A stretch of DNA of 64,000 nt, from contig NZ_JAHTBL010000001.1 of the NCBI RefSeq assembly GCF_020177595.1, positions 434,001 through 498,000 on the forward strand, written 5' to 3'. Of this stretch, positions 27,068-36,432 are shown piece by piece (within the stretch, counting starts at the first letter, position 1; each line of letters begins with the position of its first letter). The position numbers and the translations under genes are program-made. This DNA comes from Cognatishimia sp. MH4019 (GTDB taxonomy: Bacteria; Pseudomonadota; Alphaproteobacteria; Rhodobacterales; Rhodobacteraceae). Under the pieces are notes generated by a model. That model was not told where the DNA came from. It was given only the letters and a program-made list of their open reading frames with translations, and searched no databases.

Positions 27068-27153
27068 GCCGGTGTGGCGGAATGGTAGACGCAGGGGATT
27101 CAAAATCCCCCGATAGCAATATCGTGTCGGTTCGAGTCCGACCACCGGTACCA
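27068..27153 (+). tRNA. tRNA-Leu (anticodon CAA)
   Basis: GCCGGTG pairs with CACCGGT at the acceptor (with a G-T at the first pair), followed by A and an encoded CCA. The anticodon stem GGGGA/TCCCC encloses TTCAAAA, giving CAA. A long variable arm (about CGATAGCAATATCG) and the T arm GGTTCGAGTCC mark it as a class II leucine tRNA. Length is 86 bases. Confidence 0.95.
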
Positions 27154-27788
27154 ATTTTCTTAAAAATTGATTCGCTCGTTTTGACGCAACTTCGCCAGCG
27201 CACGGCGGCTAATTTCGGAAAAAGAGCGGAATTATGCTCAATCCATGAACAGATGTCTTGACCGGGGTAAAAAAAGTGATTTGCGGCGCGCGGCGTTGCA
27301 TTTTGCAAAGCAATTGTTTCTTGCGAAGAAACATACCGCTGCGGCGTGTTCTTGCAGGTTGTTAAAACCATGTCACGCGAGACGGGGAAATGCCGTTAAT
27401 CCAATGGCGTATACAAAAGTGTTCATGAAGAAACGAGCCTACTTTGACGACCGGTACTGTCGCTAAAGTGCTGTTAATACTCTCCTTTAAGTAGAGCATG
27501 ATTATGTCACTAAAAAGGCAAGTCCAGCGCAGTTAACCAGATTTTGGACACTTTCATGACAATTTCCCCTTTGTTTGAGGAAACCGCCCGCGTATTCAAA
27601 TCAAGCCCAACTGGGGGGCGGATATTGGCGCTGGGGGGTGCTAAGGCCGACAGATTTGAAGTCGGAAACGATGTCTGCATGGGGTCATTTCTCCATAACG
27701 ATTTTTTTTAAGAACGCCGAGCGCGTCGCTTGTGACCTTCGGGTTATGACTACGTGTCTCTTGTGACGATGGGATGGGGGACATTTTT
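27154..27788. other. Long intergenic region upstream of the largest RTX gene
   Basis: These 635 bases are richer in A and T than the surroundings. Short open frames inside lack ribosome-binding sites and family resemblance, so I call no gene. The region probably contains the promoter and any regulatory sites for the RTX-Hint gene starting at 27789. I could not place a promoter with confidence. Confidence 0.5.
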
Positions 27789-30700
27789 ATGTCTGACTAC
27801 GTAATTAACTGGGGTCAGGTCGGCAATAACGGCCAGACAACGACGCTGCAGGATGGCAGCAACACGCTGGATGTGACGGTTTCGACACCGACCAACAGCG
27901 ATCATCAGGAATTCGACACAACGCATGTCGATGGCAAAACCGTTCTGGAAGCGCGCTGCGTGGACGATCCGGTCAAGACGGTCATCACATTCGGTGAGCC
28001 GGTCAGCAATATCAGCTTTGACCTGCTGGATGTCGATCAGGGTCACGGGTGGGACGACAAGGTCACTATCATCGCACGCGACGCCCATGGCAACATTGTG
28101 CCGGTCTCGTTCAGCGGGCTGACCCATCATGACGTCGATAACAACACTGTGGAGGGCGGCGGCTCTTCGGGTGCAAATACTTCCCTCACATCGTCTGACA
28201 ATGTGCATGTCTCAATCGCAGGTCCCATCGCCTCGCTTGAGATTGTTCTGGACGACGGCGCATCCGCTCATGAATCCGGCACCGTCGGAATTGGCCACAT
28301 CTCGTTTGACGCTGCGGCAACGCCCGACGGCTATGTCAACGGCACCGACGCCGGCGAGACGATCGGCGCAGGCTTTATCGACACTGACGGCGACGCGATT
28401 GACGCCAACGACCAGATCCTGCCGGGCGAGGCCCTGAATGACGACATCATCCTCGCCGAAGGCGGGAATGACACGGTCTATGCGGGCAACGGCAATGACG
28501 AAGTGTTTGCCGGCACCGGCGATGATGTTGTTTATGGCCAGAGCGGCAATGACTACCTGAATGGCGGCGAGGGCAATGACATGCTCTTCGGTGGCAGTGG
28601 TGACGACGGGATCGTTGGCGGTGCTGGAGACGACAAGGTCGAAGGCTCGAAAGGCGATGACGCGATTGCAGGTGGCGACGGGGTTGACGATCTTTGGGGC
28701 GGCAAGAATGACGACGTGGTCAGCGGTGGCCGTGGCGATGACACTATCGACGCGGGCGACGGCGACGATCTGGTGTTCGGCGGCCAAGGCGCAGACACGA
28801 TCACAGGCGGCGCAGGCAATGATACAATCTCAGGTGGGTCGCAGGACGTAAACGAGAATATAGACTTCAACGACCTGGCTGCAGGCGATCTGGTCACCAC
28901 GCAGTTCATCGACAAAGGTTTCACGGTCACCAGCAGTGATCCAGCAAACCCGGTCATGGTCTTTGACAGCGCCAACCCCACGGGCGGTGATGATGATCTG
29001 GCGACGGATAATCTGGGCAATGTGCTGATCCTGTCCGAGGATCGCGATCCGACCGACCCCGATGACAATGGCTCGGGCGGCTCTTTCATCTTCGATTTCG
29101 AGAACCCGGCAAATATCGTCAATCTCGGTCTGCTCGATATCGAGCGCGGTGCCACGATTGATCTGACCTTTGCAGATGGCTCGACCCAGTCGATTGATGT
29201 TCCGGCGACCGCTGATAACGGTCAGGTCACGCAGTGGCTGAACGCCGACAATGTCATGCAGATGACGGTTTCAATCCCGACAAGCGGTGCGATTGATAAT
29301 CTGTGCTTTGCAATGGATGCCGATGCAGGCGACGGCGACGATATCATCGACGCGGGCGCAGGCGATGACCTGGTCTTCGGCAATGCCGGTGACGACCAGA
29401 TCACGGGCGGCGCGGGGGCTGACACGCTAGTGGGCGGTGACGATGCCGACACGATCTTTGGCGGCGCAGGCGATACGGTCGACGGCTCGGAAGGTGGTGA
29501 TGACAATGACACGCTTGATCTGACCGGTCAGGGTCCGATCCGCGTGACCTTTGATCCCGACAACAACGAAAACGGCATGGTTGCGTTCCTTGATGCGGAC
29601 GGTAACACCACCGGCACGCTCACCTTCACGAATATCGAGAATGTTGTGGGTGAGATCGTTGAGGATGGCGATGGCATCGTCGAGGGCACAAGCTCTGACG
29701 ATCTGATCGACATCACCTATGAAGGCGATCCGGACGGCGACAAGATCGACAGCAATGATGCGCTGATTGGCAATGTCGGCTCAAACGACGATATTGTCGT
29801 GGCCAAGGGCGGGGATGATACCGTTCTGGCAGGCGAAGAAGATGACGTGGTCTATGCAGGCTCGGGCAACGACACGGTTGATGGCGGTGCGGGCGATGAC
29901 ACGATCTTCGGCGACAGCGACTTGGCTGGTACGGGCGAGCCCGTGCGCGAAAGCTTTGAGTGGGATCTGGCGGGCGCTGGCAACGATCAGGCTCTTGGCG
30001 GCTTCACACAGAATACTGGCAACGTGGATGTGACCTTCTCGGTCACCAATAGCGGCACTGATACCGCGTTTGAATCCGACGATCAAAACATCGACATGAT
30101 CGACACGGGCGCTGGCCCGGCCGATGACAACAGCTCGCTCTACAGCGAGACTGGCGGGCAGGGAAACAGTGCGGAATATGCGCTCGATTTCTCGAACCTG
30201 GTGGAGGATGTGTCCTTCCGCATCAATGATGTGGATGGCGACGGTGTGGTGAAAGTCACAGCCTTTGATGCCGATGGCAATCCGGTCCCGGTCACGTTGA
30301 TGGGCGGCAGCGATGTCACCATCTCGGACAGTGACGGCGCCAATGGTGTCGACACGATCGACAGCGATGGCGGCTATGCGCCCGATACCAGCCCGAATTA
30401 TTCGACGCTTGTCAGCATCGCAGGCCCGGTTTCGCAGATCGTGATCGAGCACACGCAAGATGGTCCGAACAACTCCGGCATCAATGTCACTGACATCTAT
30501 TATGACGCCTTCCCGGTTGATGATGGCCCGGCGGGCAATGATACGCTGATTGGCGGTGTCGGCGATGACACGCTCTTTGGTGAGGGTGGCGATGACACCC
30601 TGTCCGGCGGTGCGGATGACGACACGATTGAGGGTGGCGACGGCGACGATACGATCACGCTTGAGGATGGCTTCGGCAACGACACCATCGACGGCGGCGA

Positions 30701-33263
30701 AAACGGTCAGACAAATGGCGACACGCTGGATGCCTCCGCAGTCACCGAGGATACCACCGTTGTTCTGAGCGATCCTGAGGATGGCACGATCTCGAACGGT
30801 CCCGATACCGCGACGTTCGAAGAAATTGAGAACATCGTTTTGGGTTCGGGCGACGATACAGTCACCGGCTCGGATGGGGACGACACGGTTACGACAGACG
30901 CTGGTGAAGACACGGTCGAGGGTGGCGCAGGCGACGATACGTTCGATCTGGGCTCTGGTGCTGGCGGACCGGATGGCGATGCTGATACGGTCGTCTTCAG
31001 CGATGGCGACGGCAATGACACGCTGGTGAATTTCGACACGCCGATCACAAACCCGGACGGGACGCTGACCGGTGTGGATCAGCTGGACGTGTCGGATCTG
31101 ACCGATGGGGACGGTAACCCCGTCTCGACCGAGGATGTCACTGTCACCGGTAACCCCAACGGCGATGCGGTCCTGACTTTCCCGAATGGTGAAACGATCA
31201 CGCTGATCGGCGTCACGCCGGATCAGGTGGATGACATTGACGAGCTGGTGGCCATCGGTATCCCCGATGGGCGCGACGGGATCGTTCAAGGCACCGATGC
31301 GGGTGAATTGATCGACGTCAATTACGACGGCGATCCAAATGGCGACTTCGTCGACAATGGCGACGCGCTTCTGCCTGGTGAAGTTGGCGAGGACGACATT
31401 ATCCAAGCCGGTGGTGGCGATGACAGGGTCATCGCAGGCGCAGGTGACGATGAAGTCTTTGGCGGCACTGGCGACGACCGCATCGAAGGCAATGTCGGTG
31501 ATGACGAGCTCTTTGGTGAAGAGGGCGATGACCGGATTATCGGTGGGCTCGGCGATGACACCATCGACGGCGGGACCGGCAATGACGATCTGTCCGGCAA
31601 TGTGGGCAACGACACCATCGACGGCGGTGAGGGTAACGACGAAATCGGCGGGGCCGAGGGCGATGACACGCTTCTGGGCGGCGCAGGCGAAGACACGATC
31701 ACCGGCGGCTCGGGCGACGACACCATTGATGGTGGCGACGACAACGACACGATCGACGCAGGGTCTGGCGACGATACGATCGAGGGCGGTGCTGGCGATG
31801 ACACAATCACCGGTGGCAATGGCAGCGATACCGTCACAGGTGGTGACGGCGACGACGTAATCAACACCTCTGGCCATCTGCCTCTGCTGGATCTGGGTTT
31901 CCCCGGCTATCCGAGCACCGGTATTCCGCCCATTCCCGCAGATTTCGCACCGAACAATGATGTCGACTTTGTCGACGGCGGTGCAGGGAATGACACGATC
32001 ATCACAGGTGACGATGCCGACACCATTCTTGGTGGTGATGGTAACGACACGATTGATGCGGGCATCGACGCCGACACGATTGATGGTGGCGCAGGCGATG
32101 ACCGGATCGTCGGTGGCGAAGGCTCTGACATCATCGACGGTGGCGATGGCGATGATACCATCTACGCTGGCATCGACCCCGATCTGGGCCTGCCCGATGA
32201 TCTGGACATCCCCGATAGCGGCATCAACCAGCCTGCGGACCCCGAACAGGACAACGGTCGGGACGTGGTCAATGGCGGCGCTGGCAATGACACCATCTTC
32301 GGTCAGGACGATGATGACACGCTCTTTGGCGACGAAGGCGACGACTTCATCGATGGCGGCATCGACGAGGACACCATCTCGGGTGGTGAAGGCGACGACA
32401 CCATCATCGGTGGCGAAGGCGCGGATACGCTGACGGGGAACTCCGGCGAGGATACGTTCCTTGTGGGCAGCCCGGAAGAAGGTATCGGCGACGTCATTGA
32501 CGGTGGTCAGGCCGCCAGCGGTCCGGATGACGAGATTGATACGCTTGACCTGACCGGGTCCGGCAACATCAAGATCACCTACACCTCGCCCGATCAGGAA
32601 GACGGTTTTGTCGAGTTCCGTGACGAGAATGACGTCACCACCGGCACGCTAACCTTCAGCGAGATAGAGAACGTGATTCCCTGTTTCACGCCGGGCACGA
32701 CAATCGCGACCCCGAAGGGCGAGCGTCTGGTCGAAGAGTTGCGGGTTGGTGACAAGATCATCACCCGTGACAATGGTCTGCAGGAAATCCGCTGGTTGGG
32801 CGCCAAGACGATGGACTGGAAAGCCCTGTCCGGTGAGCCGCATCTCAAGCCGATCCTGATCCGTGCGGGTTCGCTTGGAAATGGTCTGCCGGAACGCGAT
32901 ATGCTGGTGTCGCCGAACCACCGTGTGCTGGTCAGCAATGACAAGACTGCGCTTTACTTTGAAGAGCGAGAGGTGTTGGCAGCGGCCAAGCATCTGGTCA
33001 ACAACAACGGCGTTCACGAAGTGGACACGATGGGGACGACCTATATCCACTTCATGTTCGATCAGCACGAGGTGGTGTTGTCGAACGGCTCGTGGACCGA
33101 GAGCTTCCAGCCTGGTGACTACTCGCTCAAAGGTATCGGCAACGCGCAGCGTAACGAAATCTTCGAGCTCTTTCCGGAACTTCAGAGCGCCGAGGGCATC
33201 GAAGATTATCGCGCAGCCCGCAAGACGCTGAAGAGGCACGAAGCCAGGCTGCTCATCAGCTAA
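27789..33263 (+). CDS. Very large RTX calcium-binding protein with C-terminal Hint_2 domain
   Basis: 1824 residues from ATG 27789 (MSDYVINWGQ), which follows GGGGG by ten bases. Residues 1-178 form a beta-sandwich-like module. A 60-residue module beginning DG(Y/I)V recurs at 180, 628 and 1163, each with a DPDGD/DTDGD calcium-loop-like stretch. A second beta-sandwich copy spans about 721-910. Between these are dozens of RTX nonapeptides of the GGxGxDxx type (heaviest at about 220-350 and 1180-1620), which fold into a calcium-bound beta roll after secretion. Residues 1632-1824 form a Hint_2 domain starting CFTPGT, with VSPNHR as the block-B-like histidine motif. There is no Sec signal peptide, so type I secretion is likely; no secretion genes are nearby. 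Self-cleavage at Cys1632 is inferred. The protein is strongly acidic. Confidence 0.88.
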   Translation: MSDYVINWGQVGNNGQTTTLQDGSNTLDVTVSTPTNSDHQEFDTTHVDGKTVLEARCVDDPVKTVITFGEPVSNISFDLLDVDQGHGWDDKVTIIARDAHGNIVPVSFSGLTHHDVDNNTVEGGGSSGANTSLTSSDNVHVSIAGPIASLEIVLDDGASAHESGTVGIGHISFDAAATPDGYVNGTDAGETIGAGFIDTDGDAIDANDQILPGEALNDDIILAEGGNDTVYAGNGNDEVFAGTGDDVVYGQSGNDYLNGGEGNDMLFGGSGDDGIVGGAGDDKVEGSKGDDAIAGGDGVDDLWGGKNDDVVSGGRGDDTIDAGDGDDLVFGGQGADTITGGAGNDTISGGSQDVNENIDFNDLAAGDLVTTQFIDKGFTVTSSDPANPVMVFDSANPTGGDDDLATDNLGNVLILSEDRDPTDPDDNGSGGSFIFDFENPANIVNLGLLDIERGATIDLTFADGSTQSIDVPATADNGQVTQWLNADNVMQMTVSIPTSGAIDNLCFAMDADAGDGDDIIDAGAGDDLVFGNAGDDQITGGAGADTLVGGDDADTIFGGAGDTVDGSEGGDDNDTLDLTGQGPIRVTFDPDNNENGMVAFLDADGNTTGTLTFTNIENVVGEIVEDGDGIVEGTSSDDLIDITYEGDPDGDKIDSNDALIGNVGSNDDIVVAKGGDDTVLAGEEDDVVYAGSGNDTVDGGAGDDTIFGDSDLAGTGEPVRESFEWDLAGAGNDQALGGFTQNTGNVDVTFSVTNSGTDTAFESDDQNIDMIDTGAGPADDNSSLYSETGGQGNSAEYALDFSNLVEDVSFRINDVDGDGVVKVTAFDADGNPVPVTLMGGSDVTISDSDGANGVDTIDSDGGYAPDTSPNYSTLVSIAGPVSQIVIEHTQDGPNNSGINVTDIYYDAFPVDDGPAGNDTLIGGVGDDTLFGEGGDDTLSGGADDDTIEGGDGDDTITLEDGFGNDTIDGGENGQTNGDTLDASAVTEDTTVVLSDPEDGTISNGPDTATFEEIENIVLGSGDDTVTGSDGDDTVTTDAGEDTVEGGAGDDTFDLGSGAGGPDGDADTVVFSDGDGNDTLVNFDTPITNPDGTLTGVDQLDVSDLTDGDGNPVSTEDVTVTGNPNGDAVLTFPNGETITLIGVTPDQVDDIDELVAIGIPDGRDGIVQGTDAGELIDVNYDGDPNGDFVDNGDALLPGEVGEDDIIQAGGGDDRVIAGAGDDEVFGGTGDDRIEGNVGDDELFGEEGDDRIIGGLGDDTIDGGTGNDDLSGNVGNDTIDGGEGNDEIGGAEGDDTLLGGAGEDTITGGSGDDTIDGGDDNDTIDAGSGDDTIEGGAGDDTITGGNGSDTVTGGDGDDVINTSGHLPLLDLGFPGYPSTGIPPIPADFAPNNDVDFVDGGAGNDTIITGDDADTILGGDGNDTIDAGIDADTIDGGAGDDRIVGGEGSDIIDGGDGDDTIYAGIDPDLGLPDDLDIPDSGINQPADPEQDNGRDVVNGGAGNDTIFGQDDDDTLFGDEGDDFIDGGIDEDTISGGEGDDTIIGGEGADTLTGNSGEDTFLVGSPEEGIGDVIDGGQAASGPDDEIDTLDLTGSGNIKITYTSPDQEDGFVEFRDENDVTTGTLTFSEIENVIPCFTPGTTIATPKGERLVEELRVGDKIITRDNGLQEIRWLGAKTMDWKALSGEPHLKPILIRAGSLGNGLPERDMLVSPNHRVLVSNDKTALYFEEREVLAAAKHLVNNNGVHEVDTMGTTYIHFMFDQHEVVLSNGSWTESFQPGDYSLKGIGNAQRNEIFELFPELQSAEGIEDYRAARKTLKRHEARLLIS

Positions 33264-33279
33264 TCCAAATATGCAGCTC

Positions 33280-33301
33280 GGCCGCCCTTAGCGGGGCGGC
33301 C
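33280..33301 (+). other. GC-rich hairpin after the large RTX gene
   Basis: GGCCGCCC (33280-33287) pairs with GGGCGGCC (33294-33301). There is no T-run after it, so it more likely protects the mRNA end or works together with the terminator 12 bases downstream. Confidence 0.5.
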
Positions 33302-33313
33302 AAAGCCAAAGTG

Positions 33314-33351
33314 TCAGCCCTGTCGGTCGAGCAGGGCTGATTCCATTTTTT
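33314..33351 (+). terminator. Rho-independent terminator after the large RTX gene
   Basis: TCAGCCCTG (33314-33322) and CAGGGCTGA (33332-33340) form a perfect nine-base-pair stem, followed by TTCCATTTTTT. This separates transcription of the two RTX-Hint genes. The remaining gap to 33575 is AT-rich and should contain the promoter of the second gene; I see no other gene there. Confidence 0.85.
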
Positions 33352-33575
33352 GCAAATTATTGTTTCAAAATCGCGGACAATTCTCTACACGCTGCAGTTT
33401 AGTGCATCTGCAGAAACACTTTTCGCAAGAAATTGCTCAGAAATTCGCCTATCACGCAACGTTGCAAAAATTTGGGCGAAATTCCCCGTAAGATGCGCCT
33501 AAGAACGGTTTAAGTTGATACCAACAGCGCTTTCCTGCATGGCGCGCTCTGTTTTGACCTCTGGGGGGTCTTTGG

Positions 33576-35315
33576 ATGGCCAAGATTATTGGGACAGACG
33601 GCAATGACGCGCTGTCCGGGACCAGCAACAATGATGAGATACAGGGCCTTGGCGGCTCTGACACCATCAGTGGTGGCAATGGTCGCGATGTCATCTATGG
33701 CGACAGCGCCGCAGGTGCGAACCCTGATGCACTGGTTTACACACCGACCACCGGGCGTTTTACCTATGCCACGGGCAGCAATCTTGGGAACGGCAATCCG
33801 GGTGGCTCAAACCACCGGGCCAATGTGGCGGACAGTCAGGTCTCGAACCTGCAATTGATTCTGCCGACCGGTGATCTTACCTTGCAAGAAGGCGAAACCG
33901 TCGGGTTTTCCTTTGTCGATGAGAACGGCAACACGATCTACGTGGAAGAGGCGGAGATCCAGCAGACGGCCTTTGCCGCTCCGGGTGCCAATGAAACCGG
34001 CGTGCTGACGGCGCAGGGCGTCGATCAGAATGGCCGCGAGGTCGCCTTGTTGCTGGCATTCAACAACAATGACGGGACACCGCCGAACCCGCTACCGGCG
34101 GGAGCTGCATTTTTCGACAATGACAGTGACCCGGATCGTTTCAACGGCACCGATATCGAGCTGCCCGCCAGCGCGGTGCAGCCCATCGCGTCTCTGGACG
34201 GGGACGATGTCATCAACGCAGGCGGCGGCGACGATCAGGTCTTTGGCGGGGGTGGCGATGACACCATTGATGGTGATCAAGGCCAAGACCGTATTTTCGG
34301 CGGCACCGGCAATGACGTTATTGATGGCGGCCAAGGCAATGATCGCCTGTATGGCAATGAAGGCGATGACACGATTAGCGGTGGTCAGGGACAAGACCGG
34401 CTTTTTGGTGGCGATGGCGATGACACATTGGACGGTGGCGACGGCAATGACCGCGTTTTCGGCGAAGATGGCGACGACACGCTTGTGGGCGGCCCCGGCA
34501 ATGACCGGCTGCGCGGCGGTGAGGGAGATGATCGCTTCACCTTTGCGCAAGCGGGCAACCACGATATTCGTGGCGGCGAGGATGCGGATGGCAATGACGT
34601 AGATGTCATTGATCTGACGGGTGTGCGTGCCAATGTCATCCAGACGGGTGCGGAATCCGGTCGTATCGAGTTTCTCGACAACAATGGCAACGTCACCAAC
34701 CGTGCCAATTACCGCGAGATCGAGCAGATCATCATCTGCTTCACTCCGGGCACCCGGATTGCGACGCCGAACGGCGCACGGCAGGTCGAAACCCTGTGCC
34801 CCGGAGACAGCGTTTTCACTCGCGACAATGGCGTGCAGGAACTGCGCTGGGTTGGGGCCAAATCGTTGACTGGCCAAGAGCTGGCGCAAGACCCCAAGCT
34901 GCGCCCGGTACTGATCCGCGCAGGTAGCCTTGGCATGGGCCTGCCCGAGCGGGACATGATGGTCAGCCCCAATCACCGCATGTTGCTCAGCGGGACTGAG
35001 ACCGCGCTGATGTTCGGGGAACGCGAAGTGCTGGCCTCTGCCAAGCACCTTACCAGGCGCGCGGGCATCGACACTGTTGAGGCAAGCGGCGTGACCTATC
35101 TTCATCTTCTTTTTGACCGCCACGAGGTGATCCTCGCCGATGGGGCCTGGACTGAAAGTTTCCAGCCAGGCGATTATTCGGTCGGTGGTCTCGACAAAGC
35201 GCAACGCTGCGAAGTGCTCAGGCTCTTTCCTGAGCTTGAGACGCAGGGGCAGTACAGCAGTTTTCCCGCTGCCCGTCAGGTGTTGCGCAAACACGAAGCG
35301 AAACTTTTGGCTTAG
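33576..35315 (+). CDS. RTX calcium-binding protein with C-terminal Hint_2 domain
   Basis: 579 residues; the ATG follows GGGGGG by eight bases. Residues 1-45 hold RTX-like repeats (IIGTDGNDALSGTSNNDEI). Residues about 50-200 form a non-repetitive domain containing TLQEGETVGFSFVDENGNTIY, not clearly of a known family. RTX nonapeptides follow at about 205-330. A linker with VDVIDLTGVRAN leads into the Hint_2 domain at 388-579 (CFTPGTRIATPNGARQVE, MVSPNHRML, WTESFQPGDYS). No Sec signal is seen. It is transcribed from its own promoter after the upstream terminator. Likely secreted by a type I system; cleavage at the Hint boundary is inferred. Confidence 0.88.
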   Translation: MAKIIGTDGNDALSGTSNNDEIQGLGGSDTISGGNGRDVIYGDSAAGANPDALVYTPTTGRFTYATGSNLGNGNPGGSNHRANVADSQVSNLQLILPTGDLTLQEGETVGFSFVDENGNTIYVEEAEIQQTAFAAPGANETGVLTAQGVDQNGREVALLLAFNNNDGTPPNPLPAGAAFFDNDSDPDRFNGTDIELPASAVQPIASLDGDDVINAGGGDDQVFGGGGDDTIDGDQGQDRIFGGTGNDVIDGGQGNDRLYGNEGDDTISGGQGQDRLFGGDGDDTLDGGDGNDRVFGEDGDDTLVGGPGNDRLRGGEGDDRFTFAQAGNHDIRGGEDADGNDVDVIDLTGVRANVIQTGAESGRIEFLDNNGNVTNRANYREIEQIIICFTPGTRIATPNGARQVETLCPGDSVFTRDNGVQELRWVGAKSLTGQELAQDPKLRPVLIRAGSLGMGLPERDMMVSPNHRMLLSGTETALMFGEREVLASAKHLTRRAGIDTVEASGVTYLHLLFDRHEVILADGAWTESFQPGDYSVGGLDKAQRCEVLRLFPELETQGQYSSFPAARQVLRKHEAKLLA

Positions 35316-35345
35316 GAGAGTCTGCCTTCACTTTCGCTCTGGACG

Positions 35346-35372
35346 GGGTGGTCGGAAACGGCCACCCTTTCC
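35346..35372 (+). terminator. Probable terminator after the second RTX gene
   Basis: GGGTGGTC (35346-35353) pairs with GGCCACCC (35360-35367) with one wobble, followed by TTTCC. It lies between the RTX gene and the membrane protein start at 35394. Confidence 0.6.
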
Positions 35373-35393
35373 TTTATCTGACAGGAGGCTTTT

Positions 35394-35822
35394 ATGCGCG
35401 ACACCCCATGGCATCTGTTCCCCGTGGCCGGTTTGGCTGTGATCTGGTTTTTGTTCAGCGGTCTGGATTATGTGATGACCCAGCTGCGTTTCGAGGGATA
35501 TCTGGCGCTTTTCTCAGCCGAACAGGTCGCGTATTTCACAGCGCTGCCGCAATGGGTCAACGCCGCCTGGGCCATCGGCGTCTGGTTGGGCTTGCTGGGG
35601 GCTATCTTGCTGCTTTACGAGCAAAAAAGCGCGCCTGTGCCGTTGGCTTTGTCCTTTGTTGGCATGGCGCTCGCCTCGCTTTGGTTCACCGCGTTGTCGA
35701 CGCCTTTGATGGTTGCGGTGACCGGGCCTTTGGGTTTGGTCGTGATCTGGGGCGCAACTTTGGTGAGCCTGCTCTTTTGGGTCTATGCCCGCGTGCAGCG
35801 TAAGAACGACATTCTGGAGTAA
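35394..35822 (+). CDS. Four-helix integral membrane protein of unknown function
   Basis: 142 residues with four predicted membrane spans: LFPVAGLAVIWFLFSGLDYV, then the segment with WVNAAWAIGVWLGLLGAILL, PLALSFVGMALASLWFTAL, and VTGPLGLVVIWGATLVSLLF. The ATG follows GGAGGC by six bases. Small membrane proteins with FSGLDYV-type starts are common in marine bacteria, but I know no function. It lies just after the terminator of the RTX gene and is convergent with the MobA-like gene. Confidence 0.75.
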   Translation: MRDTPWHLFPVAGLAVIWFLFSGLDYVMTQLRFEGYLALFSAEQVAYFTALPQWVNAAWAIGVWLGLLGAILLLYEQKSAPVPLALSFVGMALASLWFTALSTPLMVAVTGPLGLVVIWGATLVSLLFWVYARVQRKNDILE

Positions 35823-35832
35823 ATACTAGCGC

Positions 35833-36423
35833 TTAGCGCCCGGTTTCGGCGCGCCAGGCGGCCCAGTCTTCGGGCGTGTCGAGGTCACGACGCGCGCGGG
35901 TGCCGGGCAGGGGGACAAGCTGGACACGCTCACCGGCGGCTTCGACAATTTCATGACCGCCGCCATCGCCTTTGAGTTTCGCAAATTCCGGGAAAAGTGC
36001 CCGATCAAAAAGGATCGGATGCCCCGGCGTGCCATCCTCGGTCGTACCGCGCCAGATCAGGGATCTGGGGTTTGCCGTGCGAGCGTCCAGAACCGCCTGC
36101 AGATCAGAGGCCTCCAGTTCCGGCAAGTCACCCAGCACCACCAGCACTGCGCGGGCATCGGCCAGATGCGCCATGGCCGAGCGCAACGTACCGGACATTC
36201 CTTCGAGCGAGCAGGCCGCGCTGAAAATATCGAGGTCCAGATCGTCAAGCATCTCGACCCCGGTAAGGTCCGGGGGCAAGGCGACCGTGACGGGCAAACC
36301 CAGCGCCATCGCCATCAACGCCTGCTTGCGCAAAAGCGGAACACCATCGACAGGTTCGGCCAGCTTGTTCTGCCCGTGCATCCGGGAAGACTTGCCAGCG
36401 GCGAGGATCAGGATATGGATCAT
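35833..36423 (-). CDS. MobA/MocA-like nucleotidyltransferase
   Basis: 196 residues. LAAGKSSRMHGQNKLAEPVDG is the nucleotide-binding loop of the NTP_transf_3 family, LVVLGDLPELEASDLQ includes the metal-binding Asp, and GTPGHPILFDRALFPEF matches the MocA substrate region. MocA attaches CMP to molybdopterin and MobA attaches GMP; the short length and GHP motif favour a MocA-type protein. It follows the dimethylglycine dehydrogenase gene by nine bases, though that enzyme does not need molybdenum, so the pairing may only be genomic. Confidence 0.8.
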   Translation of the reverse strand: MIHILILAAGKSSRMHGQNKLAEPVDGVPLLRKQALMAMALGLPVTVALPPDLTGVEMLDDLDLDIFSAACSLEGMSGTLRSAMAHLADARAVLVVLGDLPELEASDLQAVLDARTANPRSLIWRGTTEDGTPGHPILFDRALFPEFAKLKGDGGGHEIVEAAGERVQLVPLPGTRARRDLDTPEDWAAWRAETGR

Positions 36424-36432
36424 GGGCGCAGC

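Noticed and set aside
29781-31877. 698-residue minus-strand open frame
   Set aside because: Mirror of the RTX repeats on the other strand. The GC-rich, periodic coding DNA leaves an open antisense frame made of Val/Ile/Ala repeats with no start signal.
28440-32480. Short-period repeats that could suggest a CRISPR array or satellite DNA
   Set aside because: The period is about 27 bases and encodes GGxGxDxx nonapeptides in one long frame; there are no unique spacers between identical repeats.
32682-33263. Hint domain as an intein or homing element
   Set aside because: It is at the C-terminus with no C-extein and no homing endonuclease; it matches Hint_2 tails of secreted RTX proteins.
34092-35294. 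400-residue minus-strand open frame
   Set aside because: Antisense to the second RTX-Hint gene, same cause.
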